Positions 23,312 to 33,471 of a stretch of 64,000 nt of DNA are shown in pieces. The stretch is from Lepas anatifera (lineage: Eukaryota; Arthropoda; Thecostraca; Lepadidae). The position numbers were made by a program, and so were the translations under genes. The stretch spans positions 102,982 through 166,981 of the forward strand of contig JAOTON010001071.1 in the NCBI GenBank assembly GCA_034440635.1, given 5' to 3'. How positions within the stretch are numbered: position 1 is the first letter of the stretch; each line of letters opens with the position of its first letter. The notes under the pieces were generated by a model. The model made no database searches and was not told where the DNA came from. It was given only the letters and a program-made list of their open reading frames with translations.

Positions 23312-23677
23312 CTACTTCAACAACATGGCAGCCATATTTTCCATCTTTTGGCTGATATTTGCCATGTTCATGCTAAACATTTTGAACAGTTCCATCTTCT
23401 GTTCAGTATTCAGAGAGGAACTTGACGTTTCCTCAGATACATTACATTTGCTGCATGTATTGACACTATTCTTAGCGACATTTCTACACTGTACAGCATC
23501 TATATCTAAAGTATCTACATTTGTACTCTCAAGGTCTGATATTTCTGAGTCAGACGAGTCATCTGCAGCGATGACTTTATTTGGGGGACAATCATCTTCA
23601 GAATCTTCTGATTCTATGTCGCGGTCGCGCTTGACCGGCACGTATGCGGTTGCATCTGGATTGAGATCCGAATCCAA
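23312..23677 (-). CDS. small acidic ORF3 of the Gypsy element
   Basis: The 121-residue frame overlaps the end of pol by 64 bases in another frame and sits where env lies in errantiviruses. It is not Env-like: no signal peptide, no membrane segment. It starts with MDSDLNPDATAYVPVKRDRD, continues Asp/Ser/Glu-rich (SEDSEDD, DDSSDSEISDLES), has one CSKC pair near residue 75, and ends in a Met-rich helix (MELFKMFSMNMANISQKMENM) that may be a coiled coil. Function unknown. It could be an accessory protein or a dispensable frame. Confidence 0.5.
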   Translation of the reverse strand: MDSDLNPDATAYVPVKRDRDIESEDSEDDCPPNKVIAADDSSDSEISDLESTNVDTLDIDAVQCRNVAKNSVNTCSKCNVSEETSSSSLNTEQKMELFKMFSMNMANISQKMENMAAMLLK

Positions 23678-26600
23678 TGGTTCGCAAACTCTTTTTCCTC
23701 CGGTATTGGAGATTCTAAGCTACGTTTTGACTTCCTTTCTCTCTCTTCTTGAATCTGTTTGGCTAATTTCGCCAAAGGAATGTCATCCTCCTCGTCTGAG
23801 GCAGGGTTATGCATCCGTTTCGCCAACCTTGACAGCGGAATATCATCCTCATCTTCAGAGGGTACATCGGATTTTGAATTGCCAGAACTAGTATTGAATT
23901 GAGTATCAGATGGCGCGGGTTCCGAGAATCTGACTGGCAAAGGCGTTACATCCATTTCATCATCATAAGATAATTTTGAACTACGTGGGGGCTGAATTCT
24001 GATTGGGATCTGAGACTTCGATTTTTCTTCGTGCTTCTGATTAATATGGGTTGGTTCGTTCGAAATGTTACACCACGGTGTGTTGGGGTCAGCACGTCTG
24101 AGATTTTGGGCGTTTACCGTTTTTGTTCCACCTTCTAGTTGGTGTTTGACAACGAAAGTAACATCACTGAGCGCTTTTACTACACGATAGTATGGCTTCC
24201 AATGAGATGTTAATTTTGTTGTAGAGCCAGGGACTGTGGAGGGATCACGAAAGTACACCATATCACCAACTTTGAATTTTACAGGTTGTGCTTTTCGATC
24301 ATAGTACAATTTATTCTTTTCGTGTCCGAGGGATAAATTATGCCGAACTTCATGGTATGCACGACTAAGATTTTCTAGCATGGTGGGGACATAATCTTCG
24401 CCTTGGTACCTATACTTGGGTGACAATAGTGTGTCCATTGGCAACACAGGGTCACGTCCATGCAAAACATAGAAAGGGCTGTGTTTTGTAGTTTCGTTTT
24501 TGGCAGTACGATAGGCCGAAAGAATTGAAGGAAGCTTTGTATCCCAGTCGCGCTGGTTTTTACTCACTAACTTTGCCAACATATCATTTTGAACACGATG
24601 GTACCTTTCACAACGTCCGTTTGACTGGGGATGATAAACAGATGTCCTAATGTGTTTGATATTAAAGAATGCCGAAATTTGGTCAATTACTACGTTACAA
24701 AATTCTGTTCCATTGTCGGAAACAATGACACGGGGGCATGCGTGTCGAGGGATGATGTGTTCGATAAGTATTTGAGCGACTGTTTCTGCGCTTTTGGAAT
24801 CAGTGGCGAACGACTCGGGCCAACCAGAAAATAGATCAACTATGTTAATAATAAACCGATTTCCATTGTAACTCTGAGGGAACGGACCACAAGTATCGAT
24901 CGCTATCATTTCGAATGGATATTTCGGGATTTGCATGTCCTGAAGAGGCGGTCGTTGTTTTCTGAGTTTCCGCATGTTACACGCTACACAAATTTTTAGA
25001 TGATTCACCACGTCACGATACATGCCTGACCAATAATAACGAGATCGAAGTTTATCGTACGTTTTGTCAATTCCTAAATGACCACCAAAATAACCTGAAT
25101 GAATTTCTTCAACTAACGGTTTTTGCAGAAATTTTGGGATACACAGTTGAAGGCCGGGATGAGGGGTACATTTCGAAGTATCTGTAATACGATACAGTAT
25201 ACTATCTAGCACTACATAATGTTTAGCAACATCATTGTGATTTGGATCGGCTGGGTCTTTCAAGATTTTGATAATCTTCTGAATCTCTTCATCCTCGCTC
25301 TGGAGGGTTTCTAGATCTGGATGTTTCGCAAGAAATTCCTGGAATTTCTCCTTTGGGTCTGCATTTTCATCAGAGGGGCACGGTTCTACCGTGGAATCCA
25401 ACTCAACACGGGGTGCATGATCGGAGTCTATGATGTTTATATCCATGGGTTCATCTCTCTGAGGTTCCAATCTGGAGAGGCTATCGGCCACAGTATTCTG
25501 TCTACCTGTGACATATTGGATGTCGCATCCGTATTCGTCGATAATAATTGCCCAACGTTGAATTCGTGGATTTCTCATCTCTGCAGTGAACAAATGTTTC
25601 AACGGTTTGTGGTCTGTCATGATTGTAAATTTTGAACCAAGAAGGTATGGACGGAGCTTTTGTACGGCATACACGATAGCGTATCCTTCCTTTTCTATGA
25701 CAGGCCAATTGAGTTGGGATTTGTTGAGCTGATGAGATACGTATTGTATCACACGTTCACCCTGGTCAGTTTCTTGAACAAGGGCAGCTCCAATCGAATG
25801 GTTTGACGCGTCGGTGTACAATTTGTACGGTTTTCCAGTATCTGGGTAGGCCAAAATGGGGGCATCAGTCAAAGCTAATCTCAAAGTGTTAAACGATTCC
25901 TGACATTCGTCGGTCCAGTGGAAACGTGCATTTTTCTTTGTCAATTCCGTCAGGGGTTTCGCAATTTTCGCAAAATTTTGGATAAACCTGCGGTAGTATG
26001 AACACATTCCAATGAATGACCGTACACCTTTGACTGTTGTAGGTGCTTTGAGGTCTCTGATGACTTCTACTTTAGACTTGTCCGGCTGAATGCCACTTGC
26101 TGAGACTACATGTCCAAGGTATTTTACTTCCTGTTTGAGGAAATCGCATTTTGACATTTTGAGCTTCAGGCCTGCCTTACGCAGCCTGTTGAACACGTCC
26201 TCGATGTGTTCTAGATGTTCTTCGAACGTTTTGGAGAATATGATGACGTCATCGATATACGCGATTGCATATTTGTGTTGTATGCCTTGCAAAACTTTGT
26301 TCATGAGTTCCGAAAATAGCGCAGGAGCATTTGTCAATCCAAAAGGTAGAACATTCCAAGAATATAGTCCCAAAAAACATGTAAAAGCAGTTTTGTCAAT
26401 TGAGTCTTGATCGGCCATGGCAATTTGCCAATAACCACTTTTCAGGTCTAGAGAGGTGAAGTACTGTGATCCTTCAAGCGATGCTAAGATATCATCAATA
26501 CGTGGCAGTGGGTAACTATTTTTAACGGTAACCTGGTTAAGTTTCCGATAATCCACGCAGTAACGCTTTCCACCGTCCTTTTTGTCTACGATGACTATTG

Positions 26601-27777
26601 GACTGGCCCAGGGGCTCTGGCTTGGTTGAATGACTCCTGCTTTTAGAAGTTCATCAATGTGGTCTTCTACCATTTGCCTTTGGCTAAACGGCAGACGATA
26701 AGGTCGCTGTTTTATCGGAGCATTGTTTCCAGTGTCAATTTTCATGGTAACCAGATCGGTACGGCCTAAATCAGTCTCGCTTTTGGCAAAAAGGTCTGAA
26801 TTGCGTTCAATGAGTTGTTCAATTTGATTTTTCTGATGTTCCGGGACGTGAGTGAGGTCAGCTTTTTGAATCTTCATGGCGGGGTCCAATTCTACTTTTG
26901 AAGTTACGTTAACCTGCTCATTTGGTTTATTTGGCTGACTCGGTTCACTCTGCTCAACAGCGTTGATTTCGGATGCATCTAGCACCTCTGCAAGTCCTAT
27001 GACTTGTCTGGAAGGCAGCGTGTGATCACGTGTTGTGGTATTCACAATCACAGCTGGCAGGTGACCTTTCTCATTGGGTTTACTCACTGAGTTGAGTAGT
27101 ATGAGTCCAGGTTCGTCACAGAAGTATGGCGTATTACTCAATGGTTGGATCACGCAGTCCTGATCAATTAGTTGGACGCGATTTACGTACGCTGGAACTT
27201 CCACGTACGATTGTGCTGGAATTGTTGTCTTTTCCGGTAATCTTACCAATGAGGTGACTGATTGGCAGTTTAGATGTTGGGGCCTCAAAGGGATCACGCT
27301 GTTATGAATGTTCATCGTCTTCTTGCCGAAATCTAACTTGACACCAAATTCACTAAGGAAATCATTACCTAAGATGCAAGCATGCTTTAGACCTTTCACA
27401 ATTTGGAATTTGAACTTCCTACAAAATTTTGAAACTTCAACTGGTAGTGTCGCTGTGCCAAAGTTTTTGAGCTTGTGTCCTGTAACAGATTCAAGAGGGG
27501 CACAATTTTTGGAGAAGTCCGAAACGTGCTTGGACGAGATTTTATCAAAAAATTCCTGCGACACGATCGAAATATCAGCACCTGTGTCTACAAGAGTGTA
27601 CGCTTTACGGTTTCCGAGGTAAATCCAACACATGGGGGTGTCACGTTTAATAAAAATTCTGGCGATATTGTCCCTGGGACCTGGGGTTTCTAGGTTTTCC
27701 GTCTGTCCGGTCCCGACAACAGATGGACTGTTCAGTTTTCCGGCTGTTGAGGGCCAGAGAATGCGGCTTGTTTTGCT
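23614..27777 (-). CDS. pol: Gypsy Pol polyprotein (PR-RT-RH-IN)
   Basis: Pol is in the -1 frame relative to gag and opens after a TAG at 27778-27780. It overlaps gag at 27732-27777, so a -1 ribosomal frameshift is the likely route; I see no classic slippery heptamer. The first ATG is at 27633 (residue 1 below). Domains: aspartic protease with LVDTGADIS (about residue 16) and ILGNDFL (about 88); reverse transcriptase with LDLKSGYWQ, LPFGLTNAP (about 430) and YIDD (about 459); RNase H with YTDAS (about 606); integrase with the HHCC zinc finger ending CVAC (about 883); catalytic D, D, E in IDTCGPF (about 911), SDNGTEF (about 972) and GRCERYH (about 1008); and a C-terminal KVGDMVYFRDP module. A Ser- and acid-rich tail (DEEDDIPL repeats) follows. 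No internal stop is seen. Confidence 0.95.
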   Translation of the reverse strand, partial: SKTSRILWPSTAGKLNSPSVVGTGQTENLETPGPRDNIARIFIKRDTPMCWIYLGNRKAYTLVDTGADISIVSQEFFDKISSKHVSDFSKNCAPLESVTGHKLKNFGTATLPVEVSKFCRKFKFQIVKGLKHACILGNDFLSEFGVKLDFGKKTMNIHNSVIPLRPQHLNCQSVTSLVRLPEKTTIPAQSYVEVPAYVNRVQLIDQDCVIQPLSNTPYFCDEPGLILLNSVSKPNEKGHLPAVIVNTTTRDHTLPSRQVIGLAEVLDASEINAVEQSEPSQPNKPNEQVNVTSKVELDPAMKIQKADLTHVPEHQKNQIEQLIERNSDLFAKSETDLGRTDLVTMKIDTGNNAPIKQRPYRLPFSQRQMVEDHIDELLKAGVIQPSQSPWASPIVIVDKKDGGKRYCVDYRKLNQVTVKNSYPLPRIDDILASLEGSQYFTSLDLKSGYWQIAMADQDSIDKTAFTCFLGLYSWNVLPFGLTNAPALFSELMNKVLQGIQHKYAIAYIDDVIIFSKTFEEHLEHIEDVFNRLRKAGLKLKMSKCDFLKQEVKYLGHVVSASGIQPDKSKVEVIRDLKAPTTVKGVRSFIGMCSYYRRFIQNFAKIAKPLTELTKKNARFHWTDECQESFNTLRLALTDAPILAYPDTGKPYKLYTDASNHSIGAALVQETDQGERVIQYVSHQLNKSQLNWPVIEKEGYAIVYAVQKLRPYLLGSKFTIMTDHKPLKHLFTAEMRNPRIQRWAIIIDEYGCDIQYVTGRQNTVADSLSRLEPQRDEPMDINIIDSDHAPRVELDSTVEPCPSDENADPKEKFQEFLAKHPDLETLQSEDEEIQKIIKILKDPADPNHNDVAKHYVVLDSILYRITDTSKCTPHPGLQLCIPKFLQKPLVEEIHSGYFGGHLGIDKTYDKLRSRYYWSGMYRDVVNHLKICVACNMRKLRKQRPPLQDMQIPKYPFEMIAIDTCGPFPQSYNGNRFIINIVDLFSGWPESFATDSKSAETVAQILIEHIIPRHACPRVIVSDNGTEFCNVVIDQISAFFNIKHIRTSVYHPQSNGRCERYHRVQNDMLAKLVSKNQRDWDTKLPSILSAYRTAKNETTKHSPFYVLHGRDPVLPMDTLLSPKYRYQGEDYVPTMLENLSRAYHEVRHNLSLGHEKNKLYYDRKAQPVKFKVGDMVYFRDPSTVPGSTTKLTSHWKPYYRVVKALSDVTFVVKHQLEGGTKTVNAQNLRRADPNTPWCNISNEPTHINQKHEEKSKSQIPIRIQPPRSSKLSYDDEMDVTPLPVRFSEPAPSDTQFNTSSGNSKSDVPSEDEDDIPLSRLAKRMHNPASDEEDDIPLAKLAKQIQEERERKSKRSLESPIPEEKEFANHWIRISIQMQPHTCRSSATAT

Positions 27778-28838
27778 CTACATACACGTTGGGTATGTCC
27801 AATCTTCTCACAAAAGGCACAAATTGGGCGACCATCATGGGTCCATTGATACCTTCTGGGCGGCTCATTTGGTCCTGCACCGGGTGGGGCAGTCTGTTGA
27901 CTCTGAAAGTGAGTCCTTTGATGCTGATTCTGAAGCTGCTTTTGCCAATGATTTGGTTGGGATTGCCGTTGAAACTGGCGATTGTTTTGTGGAGGCGCCT
28001 GAAAATGGCGTTGATTTTGAGGTGGTCCCTGGTATGGACGTCGAGGTGGGGGTTGACTGTGATTTTGGGGTGAACTGGGAGGTCCAGCTCTTTGATGTTT
28101 GCCTACCGTTTTAGCTAACTTGTCTATTTTTGAGCCAACATCCGAAAGACACTTTTCTAACTTATCGATCCTATCCGTTTGAGCATCATTTCGAACTACG
28201 TCTATTTCCATCGGTTCCTCTACATCTGATTTACCTCTACAGAGCTCAAAGGTTCGATCCGTTTGCTGCTCGTCACTTGCAAATTTGACAGCCTCCTGAA
28301 GTGTTGCAAATTTCTTCCGGATCAATGCTCGTGCAAGTCGGTCATCATTTACACCCTTCTGAAAGATTTCTACCAAAGTTCTTTGGGAATCGGCACTGTT
28401 TGGGTTGTTGAAAACTTCACTAGCAACGTCCTGGAGACGTTCAGCAAAATTTTGCATGAGTTCGCCTTTCTTTTGCCTAACCTTTTGTAGCTTTTCGCGC
28501 GCGCAGTATGGATCCTTCAGATCGCTATATCTGTCCCTCAACTCTTTTCTTAGTTCCAGCCATTTGAGATTTGGATTTTCAGTTAGTAATCTGCAGGCGA
28601 ATTTCCCTGCGGGTCCACTTAATGTTCGGGTTGCCAAAATTATCATCCGCTTGTCATCGGCGGTACAGGCGATTGAATCCATATCCCTAGCCCATTCATG
28701 AAATTTGTTGGAGCTTTCTCCAGAAAATGATCTTACATGTTGCGTAAGACCTTGAACTCGGATCTCCATCGAGATGTCTCGCATAGTATCAATCAAAGTA
28801 TGTTCAACTGCAGTAGCCATATTTTCAAATAAATGCAA
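27732..28838 (-). CDS. gag: Gypsy Gag polyprotein
   Basis: The 368-residue structural protein would form the virus-like particle and bind element RNA. The N-terminal two thirds are helical and charged (WLELRKELRDRYSDLKDPYC, then QRLQDVASE), as in the retrotransposon Gag capsid family. Residues about 245-320 are rich in Pro, Gln and Arg. A CCHC zinc knuckle, CAFCEKIGHTQRVC, lies near residue 338-351. The ATG at 28838 is the first after the leader. The end overlaps the pol frame by 46 bases. Confidence 0.92.
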   Translation of the reverse strand: MHLFENMATAVEHTLIDTMRDISMEIRVQGLTQHVRSFSGESSNKFHEWARDMDSIACTADDKRMIILATRTLSGPAGKFACRLLTENPNLKWLELRKELRDRYSDLKDPYCAREKLQKVRQKKGELMQNFAERLQDVASEVFNNPNSADSQRTLVEIFQKGVNDDRLARALIRKKFATLQEAVKFASDEQQTDRTFELCRGKSDVEEPMEIDVVRNDAQTDRIDKLEKCLSDVGSKIDKLAKTVGKHQRAGPPSSPQNHSQPPPRRPYQGPPQNQRHFQAPPQNNRQFQRQSQPNHWQKQLQNQHQRTHFQSQQTAPPGAGPNEPPRRYQWTHDGRPICAFCEKIGHTQRVCRAKQAAFSGPQQPEN

Positions 28839-29000
28839 TAAGCCAGTGAAAATTCAACAGTTTTTTAAGGAAAGGTTAAGGAATCACCTTACTTGTGAGC
28901 TTTGAAGCGATGACCGCTGTATGAAGTCCAGATGGTGAAGTGATGGCTGCTGTATGAAGCACAGATGGCGGTGAAGAGATGTGTCGAACAATTTCTAGTG

Positions 29001-29120
29001 GCGTTGACAAATTATTGGCAGCGTTGAAAAACTTTTGGAAGCGTTGAAAAACTGTTGGAAGCGTTGAAAAACTTTTGGAAGCGTTGAAAAACTTTTGGAA
29101 GCGTTGAAAAACTGTTTTCT
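29001..29120. repeat. 20-bp tandem repeat in the leader
   Basis: Six exact-period copies of GCGTTGAAAAACTTTTGGAA start at 29001, 29021, 29041, 29061, 29081 and 29101. The outer copies are diverged. Confidence 0.95.
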
Positions 29121-29897
29121 GAAGTGGTGGTAGACTATTTTTGAAGTGAAGAAGTCGGCTAATAACTCGAAGAATTAGCGTACTAGTAGAGATGTTGATG
29201 AAACTTGAAGAAAACTTGAAGTTCTAGATGAGTTGTGGTAGACTAAAGCTGGATGAAGATTTTTCAAAACCCGCGTAGAGTTCTAAAAACCAGATAGAAG
29301 TATTCCTGAGACCATGCGGATTCCAAAAATATATGGGTTGTATATACTAAAGTTGGATGTTGACACACTTCTTTTCCTGTGTACGTCTCTGGCAGTGGAG
29401 CGTGCTAGGCGCGCGGCGACTAGTGTAGCGGCTGATGAATCACCAGTGTTGGGCAGGCGGTCCAGCTACGGCTGAGTGATGCAACCGGTGACGTAGGAGC
29501 GGGCAGCGCTGTGCGACGTCAGGTCTCGTCGGTGGCCGGCTGCAGCACGGGTTGGTTGCGTAACAGCGGCGGCGGCGTCGTATGGACGGCTACTGAGAAA
29601 AAGTTTTATGGCTTTTACAGCCGTTTTTGAACTTAGACACGAAATTTTTCTTGCCAATGGTGTTTGTAGAGGCGAATCTTGCGAATTAGATGGTAGTTGG
29701 GTCTCTGTTGACAAACTGAGTCTCTAATGGTTTAGACTCAAAGTGACGTTTTGGTAGAGTTGTGAATGGTCGATGGAAGCTTGCTAAGTCAAAAATCTTT
29801 CTAAGTCTCGTGGCTTAGAGAAACTTGAAGTTGGTCACGAACATCCAAACTTGCAAAATTCGGAGTGTAACTTGATCCGATGTAATTCAATCCGAAG

Positions 29898-29909
29898 GTC
29901 ACGGCACCA
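29898..29909 (-). other. primer binding site, complementary to the tRNA-His 3' end
   Basis: Eight bases inside the 5' LTR, the minus strand reads TGGTGCCGTGAC. The plus strand, GTCACGGCACCA, equals the 3' end of animal tRNA-His including CCA. It would prime minus-strand DNA synthesis. The 8-base offset from the LTR is slightly long but acceptable. Confidence 0.65.
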
Positions 29910-29917
29910 GGCTAATA

Positions 29918-30654
29918 TGTAGCCAAGACTTGTTCTTGGGCTTGGCTGTGAGTACGTGGCGAAATGGAGGACCTCTAGTTTGTTGTGTTTGCGATAGACA
30001 GGCAGCTTCTTCGGATTTTAATATATATATTTTATGACTTAGCTTTTAGACCAAACACTCTACCAAGACAGTTTCTTCACAATGTTACATTTATCTACTC
30101 GCTGTCACAACAGCGTCTACTGAGCGTTGCACTGAGGCTCGTGCCAACACTGGCACTGGCTTGATACTGACCTGCTATTGACAAAACACGGGGGTTTATA
30201 TACGTCGGCGGCGGCTAATATCAAAGACGGCAGCACTTACACTAAGGATACATCTCGATAACATTAATGAAACAAGCCTGGCTTCACACGGAGGTTCAGT
30301 CACAGCCGACGGACGCTACTAATGCATGCGGCATATGACAAAGGGGCCGCCTATCACTGTCGCTGGGAACTCAGATGGACTCTGAGACATCAAAGGCAAT
30401 GCCGTACAGTACAGCGCAGGTGTCCATTAGACATCAGAGCGAGCCGCTTGATACCACTAAAAGCCGTCTTAGATAACCCGGGCGTTCACAGAATGGTACG
30501 CCGGCGTTCACACGCTCGTGCATGGGAACAGGACTGAGCACACAGTCTGACGAGAGCATGTTGGTGGGTAATGAATTCAGATGAGACAATCCTGTCGAAT
30601 AATTGATACTAAAATTTATGAATTAATTAAAGGCTGACAAAAATCTTTGTCACA
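29918..30654 (-). repeat. 5' LTR of the Gypsy element
   Basis: This is the promoter-proximal LTR, because gag and pol read leftward. Element transcription should start downstream of the minus-strand TATA at 30194-30203. Confidence 0.95.
30194..30203 (-). promoter_or_regulatory. TATA box in the 5' LTR
   Basis: The minus strand reads GTATATAAAC, a strong TATA match, about 450 bp into the LTR from its 5' end. Confidence 0.6.
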
Positions 30655-31033
30655 GCCCTGGGGAAATAATCCAAATCGACCAGATCTTGTTAAGGGGCAA
30701 AAGAAACAGCAGGGGCTGCGTCCCCTCTCGGCGACGCAGCACGGTACTGGGAAGGTCACTGGGTCTTCGCCGCCCTGTGGGTCCGGACAGGAGAGCTCAG
30801 TCTCTTTCGAGCCAGAAGCGACCAACAGACCCTGCCGGCCCTCACCACAAGCCACGTCGCAGCCGGGTCCACCACCCACTCCGACGAGGGGGCGCTATCT
30901 CAGAGCTCGACGCCAGCCACAGGACCAATCTCGCTATCTCAGAACTCGGCGGAAGCCGTAGAAACCAAAGGGGCCCATGAACTACCGACACGAGACGGTC
31001 AACCACCAGGTAAACGAGACGGTCAAACACCAG
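30655..31033 (+). pseudogene. array unit 8, 3' part after the Gypsy insertion, C/D hybrid
   Basis: It resumes with the duplicated GCCCT and the C-type stretch (GATCTTGTTAAGGGGCAAAAG). At about 30880-30930 a D-type end (CTCAGAGCTCGACGCCAGCCACAGGACCAA) is followed by TCTCGCTATCTCAGAACTCGGCGG from a C-type end. The SDE..YRHETV region is therefore partly doubled. Two VNTR copies, the second AAACACC. Confidence 0.75.
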
Positions 31034-32349
31034 GTAAGATTACGCCCGTGAAGCCGGAGAGTCTTTACAAATCCATTAAACAAATATATCAAAAAAAATA
31101 AAACAAAACAAGCAATTTGAGTTTAGCTGTACTGTACATATAACGATAAGAAAGCACTGCCCCATCCACAACTTCTTTTTGTTTGGTGGTTTTCTGTTTT
31201 CCATTTGTTTGGTGGTTCTCTGTTTTCTATTCGTTTGGTGGTTCTCTGTTTTGTATTCGTTTGGTGGTTCTCTGCTTTCATTTTGTTTGGTGGTTCTCTC
31301 GCACCACTTGCAGTTTTAATTGCATAAATATGTGTATGACTCAAATACGAGAGCGCAGAATTATTCTGTCCTTCCATGCCAATCTACCAACCGTTCATTA
31401 AAAACACTGCCAGGGAAAAATAAGGCAGCATTTACAATTACAAACCTGAACACATTTAGTAAAAAAAAGTGTCATTCAAAAGAGAAATGATTATGCAATA
31501 TGCTAATGTTGTTCCGCTACTGGGTGGTCCAATCTCAGAGCTGATAACTACGAGTAAATACATTTTTCATGTCTTACATAGTTCTGGAATTATTCCCCAC
31601 GTTACAGCCTTTCCCTTGGGGTGAAAGACGGCACCCCATGCGAGAGTACTGCGGCATCTGTGAGCAGCTGGGCTTCAATCCAGCCATTCCGGATTGTGAG
31701 GCCGAGTCACGACCCACACAAGAAACTTCGCAAACGGCCCCAAGCCGCAGTTCCGCTGTGTGAAGTGTCGGAAACAGTTCTCACAGCTGCATGGGATGAG
31801 GCCCGTTGGTCCAGCAGTCAACCATGGCTGCTGGTTTTCCACACTAGATGTGTTGGACAAACCAAACACCAACGTCCCCAAGACCACAGTACTCTGGATA
31901 CTGTATGCCATGAGCAACATCTCTGTCAAAGGAGCACTGCACCTCGTCCGCGGAGACATTCCAACTGCGGACTATCGTTGACTGGCGTAATTAGTGCGCG
32001 GCCTCTTCTCAGCGATGTTGCAGGATGACCTGCCGATGGGAAGCCCTGGGGAAATAATCCTAATCGACCAGAGCATATTAAGCGGTAAAAGGAAGCATAG
32101 CAGGGGCTGCGTCCCTCTCGGCGATGCAGCACGGAACAGGGAAGGTCACTGGGTCTTCGCCGGCCTGTGGGTCCGGACAGGAGAGTTCAGTCTCTCTCGA
32201 GCCAGAAGCGACCAACAGACCCTGCCGCCCCTCACCACAAGCCACGTCGCAGCCGGGTCCACCATCCACTTCGACGAGTGGCCGCTATCTCAGAACTCGG
32301 CGGAAGCCGTAGAAACCAAAGGGGCCATGAACTACCGACACGAGACGGG
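31034..32349 (+). pseudogene. array unit 9, class A
   Basis: Minisatellite at about 31176-31305. The catalytic part is open from 31994 to 32353 and keeps HFDEW, with SILSGKRKHSRG. The VNTR is completely lost: GAGACGGGGTAAGT joins directly to the donor-like end. Confidence 0.8.
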
Positions 32350-33471
32350 GTAAGTTTACGCTCGAGAAGCGGGACAGAAATAGACACTAGAGTTGCTTTA
32401 AACTAATATTATAAGAATAATGATACAGAACAAGCAGTTGTAGTCTAGCTGTACCGTACATATAACAATAATAAAACTTCCCATCTATGACTTCTTAACA
32501 AAAAGTAAAAATATAAATTCTGCGAAAGAGAAATGATTCTGCAAGATACTAGTTTTTTGCAATATACTGGTGTTGTTCCCATACTGGGTGGTCCAATCCC
32601 GGAGCTGATAACTACATGTATAAATAGTTTTCAGTTTCTTACAAAGCTCTTCTGAAATCGTTTCCCCAGTTACGGCCTTTTCCTTGGGGCGGCAGAATTG
32701 CACCCGTAAGAGGGCAACCCATGCCAGAGTACTATGAAATCTGTGGGCAGCTGGGCTTCAAACCAGCCATTCCAGATTGTGAGGCCGAGTTACGACCCAC
32801 ACCAGAAACTTCGCAGACGGTCCCAAGTCGCAGCTCCGCTGTGTAAAGTATAGGAAACAACTCTCACAGCTGCATGGGATGAGGCCCGTTGGCCCAGCAG
32901 CCAACCATGGCTGCTGGTTTGCCAGGCTGAATGTGGCGGGAAAGCCCAATACAAAGGTCCCCAAGACCGCAGTACTATGGATACTGTATGCCATGAGCAA
33001 CATCTCTGTCAAAGGAGCACGGCATATTGTCCGTGAAGACGTTCCAACTGCGGAGTCGACTATCGTTGACTGGCGTAATTAGTGCGTGGCCTCTTCACAG
33101 CGCTACTGCAGGATGACCTGCCAATAGGAAACCTTGGGGAAATAATCCAAATCGACTAGAGCTTATTAACGGGCAAAAGAAAGCATAGCAGAGGCTGCGT
33201 TCCCCTCGGCGATGCAGCACGGAACAGGGAAGGTCACTGGGTCTTCGCCGCCCTGTGGGTCCGGACAGGAGAGTTCAGTCTCTTTCGAGCCAGAAGCGAC
33301 CAACAGACCCTGCCACCCCTCACCACAAGCCACGTCGCAGCTGGGTCCACCACCCACTCGGAGGAGAGGGCGCGATCTCAGAACTCGACGCCAGCCGCAG
33401 GACCACACGGGCCCATGAACTACCGACACGACACGGCCAACCACCAGGTAAACGAGACGGTCAACCACCAG
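32350..33471 (+). pseudogene. array unit 10, class B
   Basis: The body has the GGAGTCGACTATCG junction, shared with units 29 and 34, so ESTIVDWRN reads through until a TAG. Two VNTR copies. Confidence 0.8.

Larger units (their letters stand above)
28839..29917 (-). other. untranslated leader of the Gypsy element
   Basis: About 1.08 kb lies between the primer site and gag, without a convincing gene. It contains six in-register 20-bp repeats (29001-29120) and an imperfect duplication around CTGTATGAAG (28919 and 28950). Confidence 0.7.
22135..30654 (-). mobile_element. Ty3/Gypsy LTR retrotransposon, complete
   Basis: An 8520-bp element on the minus strand is inserted in array unit 8. The LTRs at 22135-22871 and 29918-30654 are both 737 bp and read the same base for base by eye. 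They begin TGTGAC and end GGCTACA on the coding strand. The flanking duplication is GCCCT (22130-22134 and 30655-30659). Order on the minus strand: LTR, tRNA-His-type primer site, leader with 20-bp repeats, gag, pol (protease, reverse transcriptase, RNase H, integrase), a small acidic ORF, LTR. Integrase after RNase H places it in Ty3/Gypsy. The equal LTRs and open gag and pol indicate a recent insertion that may still be competent. Confidence 0.95.

Noticed and set aside
23312..23677. An envelope gene in the Gypsy element
   Set aside because: No signal peptide, cleavage site or membrane anchor; the frame is short and acidic.
23217..23891. 224-residue plus-strand frame over ORF3 and the end of pol
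   Set aside because: It is antisense to ORF3 and pol, which carry the coding signal.
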